Shown here piece after piece: positions 39,141 through 45,000 of a DNA stretch of 45,000 bases (position 1 is the first letter of the stretch; each line of letters begins with the position of its first letter). The notes beneath the pieces are model-generated. The model saw only the letters and a list, made by a program, of their open reading frames with translations. It was not told the origin of the DNA and searched no databases. The stretch is from the NCBI RefSeq assembly GCF_017916325.1, contig NC_090167.1:1530001-1575000 (forward strand), read 5' to 3'. Position numbers and translations under genes: made by a program. The DNA comes from Leishmania martiniquensis. Its lineage: Eukaryota; Euglenozoa; Kinetoplastea; Trypanosomatida; Trypanosomatidae.

Positions 39141-40829
39141 ATGCGAGAAGGAATGCGGAGTAAGACCACCGCGCGCATGCTGCGGAGCCGTTGCCTGTTC
39201 ATGACATTCCGCACACTCATCGCAGTTGCCCTCGTTGCTGTGGTTGCTCTAGTCGTATTTAATACAGTTCCTCTGCGCATTCCCAGTAAGCCTCCTTTAG
39301 GGCCGCCTCTAGACGCAAACGTATTGCGATATGGTGGAAGTCGCAGCACTGGTGGGCCTGGTGCGCTGGAGAAGCCCACCGCCTCGGAATCGGGCCCCCA
39401 CACATCGAATGATAGCGCCCTATTCGAAAGTCTATTGACTGAGATAACAAGGCGAAAAGATCTTCCTAAGGAGATGGAGGCCTGGAGCAGGATGCGGCTC
39501 CCAAAAGATTGGATGGAGTGCATTCGGTGGACTCTGCGGCTCGACAGGCGTGGGCGGCCACTGCATACAGTGACGGAGATGGCGGACGCCATCCCGCTGC
39601 TGATTACGCCGCTGACGGGCGACGTGAGGTTCTTTCCGTACTTCGTGTGCTCACTGGACGTGGCTGTGCGATATCACTACGTGATCCAGAATGAGCGTGA
39701 CCCAGAAACGACTGCTGTCATCGACGCGCTTGAGCGGCGCTTCGGTAACAGTGGAAGGATGCTTATTGTGAGGAACCGGTACAACCGCGGCTATTCGGGA
39801 AGCATGAACCAGGGATTCGAATGGGCGCTCAAGGAGCGAACAGCGGACGAGGTGCCGTGGGTGTTTGCATGTGGCGTTGACGTGATCTTTGAGCCCGGAC
39901 TGCTTGCGACGATGGTGGCCGTCGTGCAGAACAACACACGCGACGATGCCTCGATGCTAGCTGCGTTGCGTACGGAGGTGGAGCTAGAGGAGCGCCTTCT
40001 GCGTGAGGGCAACTTCTCATACTACGAGCGATGGGCGCCGCGCGGACGCCCGCTGAAGGTGCTGCGGAGCGGCTTCCCCGGCGTTCCGTTGAATGTGCGG
40101 ACTGCGCCGCTGTTGCCGGACCGCATTCGGTACATGGTTGCGGACGAGAACCGAGAAAACGGGATCGTGACCGATGCAGAGCTCCGAACCCGTTTTTTTG
40201 GTAACTATGTGGCTACTGTCACACCTGTGCCGGGGGCTCTGGGGACGATTGCGGTCACGCGGCTGGCGCTATCGACCGTTGGATACTTTGACGAGAATTT
40301 CTTTCCGGCGTACATGGACGATATCGATATCCGATGGCGACACTTTTCGTACGGCTTCACAAGCCTGTATGGGGAGCACAACGGTCCAGCGATTCGCTGG
40401 CACCACTACAATGCTGCAAATCTTCGCGGCAGTCCGTTTGTGGGAGAAGACCTGGAGAAGTACGGCACCGAGGTCAACTACAGCGGCCGTGCGTTCCTGA
40501 ATTACATAAGCCGCTCCAAAGGCTTGTACGAGAAGCTGAAGTATGGCCCGCGCGACCTGACTGGTGTCTGGCGGCAGTCCGTGCAGAAGGGAGAATATAA
40601 GTACATGTACTTTAACGTGTCGCACTACCCAGCGGACACATGGGTCCTGGATGAGGGTGCGCGCCAGTGCATGTTTCGCCACACATACAGCTACGAAACA
40701 GAGACGTGGGCGAGGCCGACAGATTGTGCGTACAGACCGCCGACGCTAGAAGAGAGCGGTGTCCTTGGCTTGGATCAGCTGGCTAGCTACAGAGAGGCTG
40801 TGAAGCTGAGTAATGCTACGTACAAATGA
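39141..40829 (+). CDS. Type II membrane glycosyltransferase, GT2-like (GT-A fold)
   Basis: The 562-residue protein begins with a short basic tail and one hydrophobic segment at residues 25-43 (TLIAVALVAVVALVVF), a signal-anchor that would place the catalytic part in the Golgi or ER lumen. The catalytic part looks like a GT-A enzyme of the GT2/rhamnosyltransferase type: the NRYNRGYSGSMNQGFEWAL motif (N212 to N223), CGVDVIF with D247 as the likely metal/nucleotide-sugar residue, and FFPAYMDDIDIRWR with D393/D394 and D396. Six NxS/T sites occur in the lumenal part, consistent with secretory-pathway location. The C-terminal 100 residues are Trp/Tyr-rich. Trypanosomatids make abundant surface glycoconjugates, so a role there is plausible, but donor and acceptor sugars cannot be told. 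The start ATG is the first after the proposed acceptor. Confidence 0.75.
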   Translation: MREGMRSKTTARMLRSRCLFMTFRTLIAVALVAVVALVVFNTVPLRIPSKPPLGPPLDANVLRYGGSRSTGGPGALEKPTASESGPHTSNDSALFESLLTEITRRKDLPKEMEAWSRMRLPKDWMECIRWTLRLDRRGRPLHTVTEMADAIPLLITPLTGDVRFFPYFVCSLDVAVRYHYVIQNERDPETTAVIDALERRFGNSGRMLIVRNRYNRGYSGSMNQGFEWALKERTADEVPWVFACGVDVIFEPGLLATMVAVVQNNTRDDASMLAALRTEVELEERLLREGNFSYYERWAPRGRPLKVLRSGFPGVPLNVRTAPLLPDRIRYMVADENRENGIVTDAELRTRFFGNYVATVTPVPGALGTIAVTRLALSTVGYFDENFFPAYMDDIDIRWRHFSYGFTSLYGEHNGPAIRWHHYNAANLRGSPFVGEDLEKYGTEVNYSGRAFLNYISRSKGLYEKLKYGPRDLTGVWRQSVQKGEYKYMYFNVSHYPADTWVLDEGARQCMFRHTYSYETETWARPTDCAYRPPTLEESGVLGLDQLASYREAVKLSNATYK

Positions 40830-42990
40830 CCGTTAAAGGTGGACATTAAAGATTACGCATGCGGAAAGAATCGTGCCTGACATTGCATGGCTATTGTCTG
40901 CCGGTTGGGCTACAATACCTTTTTTTCCTTTGATTCCATCCTTTTATCACGGGGGACACAGCACCGTAGTGATGGGAGCTGGCACCGACCCCAAGGGTAC
41001 CTGAGAAGCCCATATCGCTTCCAATGCTGAACCATCTGCGGTGGTGGCAGTGCAAAGGTCATACCATACAGAGAAGTTCGGAATGTCGTACTTCGGATGT
41101 CGACGGCGAGGCCCTGAGTGACGTTGTGGTGGCGCGGCCTGCGAAGGTGCACAAGCCTGTACCCTGAATGTGGTAGGCAAGGCGCTAAGGTGCCTCACAC
41201 ATATCTCACCTGGCCCCCCGTCTTCGTGCTACTGCGGACCCCCTGTGCTTCTCTCAGGGCTGCACCAGATGCGAGCCTGCATGAAAGGAAGCGACTGTGA
41301 CATTTCTTACAAATTGAGGAAGTGCATACTTTGAAGCGGAGGACCTGCGCTCGGATGACTGCAGCGGTGAGTGGCGGTGACTTGAGTCTACGTCTGCTTC
41401 TCACCATGCGTTGGGTATACGACAGGTCGCGCAAGGTACCGTTGTACTACTCTTTTTTGGCATAATGTGCCCAAAGTCTTAAAACATGTTGCTTTATTAA
41501 TCTTACCTGGGTGTTTTTGCTTTGCAATGACATATGCAAAGAGCGCAAGGTATTCCCCCTCTGCTGCCCCACTTTAGTATCCCCGAAGGGGCATCGAAGG
41601 TGCAGTAAGTGGAGAAGAGGTTGCTTTTGTGACGCAACACCTTCCTACAATAACTGCCATCCCATGTTCTCCCCATCATCTTTTGATCAGAATCAGTGAT
41701 CGGCTGGCAAGTCATGTATAACAGTCAGCAACCTCAACTGGGCGCTTTCAAACGCCTTTGCAAGACGCTTTAACACGAACCCAATCTGTCTTTGCGACAA
41801 TAGTCTTTGCAGTCGCCCTCTTCTGCTCATCACCTTGGTGCGTCCATGCTCAGTAGCTGTCAGAGCACGCTCTTTCTACCACGACTGTCACAGCCCGCTA
41901 AACTGCTTCACATGCATCGGTGAACTCTCTCTCTGGTGCCCATTTTCTCCATCACGCCTCTCCGAGTGCCGCTAAACTATCCCCTTTCACCTTTCATTGT
42001 TCAGTTGACAGACAGGCACCTGCAGTGCATCACCAAACACTGTGGGTACTCAGCAGCTTCTCTTACCGCTTACCTTGCTGTCCGCTCTGAACTTCTCCTT
42101 TTTGGCGCGGTTGCAAGCGTCTTTTGGTTCGCGTTTTCAAAGTGACTTCGCTCACAAAGCGAGCGCCTGCCTTCTTTCCGTTTTCATCCTGCTTAGCCTG
42201 TGGCGCTTCCTTTGCTTCGAGCTTTGCTTCACTACTTCTAAGCAACGTGTCTCACTTTTTCGGTAAACATACCAGGCAGCCTCTCCCCTATTCAGCTCTG
42301 GCATACCTGTGCGCACTTCAGTGTCTTCTCCGGAAAACATCGGAAAGAGATGTAAGGCACGACTTACTACTCTTATTCATACATAGATCTGCTTGTGATG
42401 TCTCAAAGATTCTCTAGCCGATCAACCGTTTTTCCAAGCACTTCTGTAAGTAAAACTTCTCTCTGTTACGCTTTCGTGAAGCACGATTTCATTCACGTCA
42501 CGGTAGTCTATGAGCAGGTGTAAGGTAGCGACGCCCAACCGATTCTGAACGAGCATGGAGCAGGCGCCCTGCACTACCACCCCTCCTCACCATCTTTACC
42601 TCGCAAATGCGGCTGCTATGCCGACGCCAGCAGTGATCACGCGCCTGCAACGGTGAAAGGTTCCAAGGACAAGTGCCGATTCTCGCCTTCCGATGCTGTG
42701 GCCTCTCGACCTGCAGTCTTTAAAGCGCTTGCGTAGCAGCGTCGGGAAGGGCTGCTGTGGAAAGGACTCAGTCAGCAGCAGACCGTGCTGCACTTCCTCG
42801 TAAACAGCCACTTATAACTGCGGTTCGAAGAGCAGATGCACTAGAATGAGGCCTTTTTCGTTCGATCCCTTTCAAATAGTATTCTCACAGTCGTGACCTC
42901 TACAACATATCGGGGAGCGAGTACACCGAACATCCCCTCTGAATGCAGAATGTAGGCGACTTCGGTCGACCTCCGACCCGGTTCACCGTG
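40830..42990. other. Long gap between the glycosyltransferase gene and the SNF2 relic
   Basis: No intact gene is seen in about 2.2 kb. A + strand stretch ending at about 41166 (LRWWQCKGHTIQRSSECRTS, then DVDGEALSDVVVARPAKVHK) is coding-like but short and unrecognised. DNA at 41730-42300 is C/T-rich. The DNA from 42540 to 42990 may contain further remnants of the decayed helicase, but I could not align any to a motif. Confidence 0.4.
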
Positions 42991-43008
42991 CATGCCAAAC
43001 AGTATTTT

Positions 43009-44120
43009 TGAGGTGCTTGCCCTCACTATGGTGGGCCATCCGACGATAATCAAGAGGTGAGCGGCGAGTTTCAGCTGCTCCCTGTGCACCACCAGACTCA
43101 CTCCGCGGCCCTCACTGCGGACGAGGTGCGCCTGTACCACTGTGCCGCGCTCGTTATCCTGAGCGCTGCTGCTCGCCTGCGTCGCTAGGGTATGCTGCCG
43201 TACTACCTGGGGTACGCTATGCAGTGGGTGCAGGAGCTGTGTCGGCTTTGCCTACACCCGTCACGAGTGGGCAACGATGAACTGCTACGTGGAGACGTTG
43301 AGGCACATATGTTTCGAGGCATCCGGCTCATGAGCGACGAGGGCGTCTGTGATGCCGATCTTACCGAGGTGTTGGCGGCTTCCTTCGTCGCGGCAACGCC
43401 GCAAGAGGCGTTGGAGTGGGCCACGTCGGTGGCAGCAGCGCTCAAGCCTGGCCTCCTCAGCAACACAGGTGTACCAGAGGAAACGGCAACGATGCTGGCG
43501 GAGCCTGCGCAGGTGCCGCCGCTGCTGCCGCAGTGCGGTGTCTGCATGGACAACATGGTGGCGCCGACCCTCTTGAAGTGTTTCCATATGTTCTGCAAGG
43601 AGTGCGTGCTTGGCGTCATCGAAGCGAGCTGCAGTGCCGTGGGCAGCGCAAACGCCAGGTGCCCTTTCTGCCGCGACCGCAAGTCGCTACTGGAGGAGAA
43701 ACGCGTCGTGACGGTCGACGCAACGGCACCAGCGGAAGCGGCTGCCGTGGCGAACCTTGTTGCCGATGGCAGCACAGCGGCAACTGCCCGTGCAGGTGGC
43801 GAGGAAGTGGACGCCGTCCTGGCGCGCATCGGCGACGGCAGCCGCGTGCGTATTTTTTGTTGAGGCAGTGGAGGAGATCTGGCGCACGCAGCCGGATGAC
43901 GGTGTGCTGGTTTTCTCCAACTACCACGCGTTTCTGCAACTGGCGTGCGATGCTGCGCTCCCACAAAATCGTGCGCCATGTTTTGGTCTCAACGAGCAGC
44001 ACAGGCGCTAATCTCAATGCAAGTGTTTTTAACCCTGTCGTTTTCCTTTCACCCGACCTCATCCACTCCGTAAAGCAGCAGGCCATCTGAGAGGCGCACC
44101 CCTTTGGTCGACTGAAGTAG
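43009..44120 (+). pseudogene. Decayed SNF2-family helicase with embedded RING finger (Rad5/SHPRH-type)
   Basis: Pieces of one SNF2 ATPase lie in order across all three + frames. A 43-codon stretch (from 43057) ending LYHCAALVILSAAARLRR is closed by an in-frame TAG at 43186-43188. The same frame then continues from 43192 for 223 codons, with a C3HC4 RING finger at about 43534-43680 (CGVC, CFHMFCKEC, CPFC). A TGA follows at 43861 just after a T6 run. The next frame reads VEEIWRTQPDDGVLVFSNYH, a helicase lobe-2 segment. A third frame reads VRHVLVSTSSTGANLNASVF, then KQQAI, a stop, and EAHPFGRLK, which is motif V followed by an eroded motif VI. Helicase motifs I and II are not visible upstream. 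A RING inside an SNF2 core is typical of Rad5, HLTF and SHPRH. Presumed function is lost. Confidence 0.8.
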
Positions 44121-45000
44121 CTCCTCTTCAGGACGTTTTTGCGCTCCGCACTGCCCATTATGTCATCCACTGACAGCTGCATCAAATCCGCTTAAAGGGC
44201 AACAGCGCCCCCATAACTAGCGTACACAGCAGATGACCCTCACAGGTACGTGTGTGTCTTGCAACCGTTGCATATACATCCAATGAGGCTCGCACAGAAC
44301 GGCAACCAACGCTTTAGCCTCACCTGAAGCAACCGCTGATGCACGGGGGGGGGGAGGCCAAAAAAAAAGGAACGTGCCTTTAAAAAATATATACCAATTG
44401 ATGGGCCTGTGGAGCTTTCTTTACACACAGACCTTCTTTCTCATGCGAATGATCTGTGCACCAACAGCCAGTGAGCTGTGAAGTCTTAACGTTTTTGATC
44501 CTGCCAAACCAGAGAGGCCCATGCGTTCAAAGGGTTGTCGAATACGCACAACCGCCCGCTTCACCGTATTTCCTGACCTCACACAACTGCACAGAAGTCT
44601 GTCAGTGATGCTGCTAATCCTTTTCATCGAATAAACCTTTGGAGTCCTAAAACGTTCGTCGCTAAAGAACAGTAGTTTCCTTTGATGTGCTTCCTGACTG
44701 GAGCCTACTTGAGATATGCTCATTGCTTTGCCTTTCATTCACTTCCTTAACGTTGAACGCCAGTCAACGTGTTGCCATGCGGCTCCATAGCTCCCCCCCT
44801 CATCCTGTTAGGGAGCAGACGCGCCGACACCTCACCAGTCCCGTGAGTGGTGTTCAGGTGGCACTGCCTACACCAACTGCGCAGCGAGGGGCTCACCACT
44901 AAGTATAAGTGCACTCGCGCGCGGGGCCCGTCTGTAACCCTTGCCCGTCCCGCGAGCAGCCTAATGTCTGTGTGTGCTTTCTCCCATAAAACGATAGTGG
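44121..45000. other. Intergenic region at the right end
   Basis: No intact gene is supported. The first 75 bases continue the frame of the helicase relic to a TAA at 44193-44195. A G10 run (44345-44354) and an A9 run (44360-44368) lie close together. A 105-codon frame on the - strand (44421-44738) begins with ATG and has a coding-like middle, but it shows no domain and opposes every other gene, so it is not annotated as a gene. Confidence 0.5.
44345..44368 (+). repeat. Adjacent G10 and A9 homopolymer runs
   Basis: Ten G residues at 44345-44354 and nine A residues at 44360-44368 are separated by AGGCC-type sequence. They lie downstream of the helicase relic. Run lengths may be unreliable. Confidence 0.8.

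Noticed and set aside
43203..43979. 258-codon open frame on the - strand
   Set aside because: It is antisense to the RING part of the helicase relic. Its length reflects the bias of the original coding strand.

Overview
The window looks like nuclear DNA from a kinetoplastid flagellate, most likely a Leishmania-type trypanosomatid (Leishmaniinae). All recognisable genes lie on the + strand and lack introns. They are separated by pyrimidine-rich gaps, and most starts have a polypyrimidine tract and an AG just upstream, the usual arrangement for spliced-leader trans-splicing in a polycistronic unit. Several gene families are typical of trypanosomatids: an XPB paralogue, a CARP1-like protein with three cyclic-nucleotide-binding-like domains, and a PPR-type protein with a PIN nuclease domain. 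I cannot name the species from the sequence alone.

Layout. 1-872: upstream gap. 873-3278: XPB-family helicase, probably the paralogue XPB-R. 3279-7731: unusually long gap with no supportable gene. 7732-20178: a 4148-residue HECT ubiquitin ligase with several SPRY-like modules and a ZZ zinc finger. 21539-23209: helical-repeat (PPR-like) plus PIN nuclease protein. 24021-27005: HAT-repeat protein resembling CstF-77/Rna14. 27878-28435: LYR-motif mitochondrial protein. 29821-31905: CARP1-like protein. 33042-33857: NAF1, the H/ACA snoRNP assembly factor. After about 33.9 kb gene density falls sharply. Only an IAH1-like SGNH esterase (37473-38252) and a membrane-anchored GT2-like glycosyltransferase (39141-40829) are intact. 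A decayed SNF2/RING helicase lies at about 43.0-44.1 kb, and a shorter coding-like relic lies near 34.8-35.1 kb.

Function. The first 34 kb are mainly conserved housekeeping genes: transcription/repair (XPB), 3'-end processing (CstF-77-like), snoRNP assembly (NAF1), organelle RNA and protein biology (PPR-PIN, LYR), ubiquitin signalling (HECT) and nucleotide sensing (CARP1-like). Their shared transcription unit does not imply a shared pathway. The last 11 kb look like a region of gene turnover with surviving and dying accessory genes. No RNA gene, CRISPR array or intact transposon was found. Start codons were moved to the first ATG after the probable splice acceptor where the longest open frame began at a non-ATG codon.
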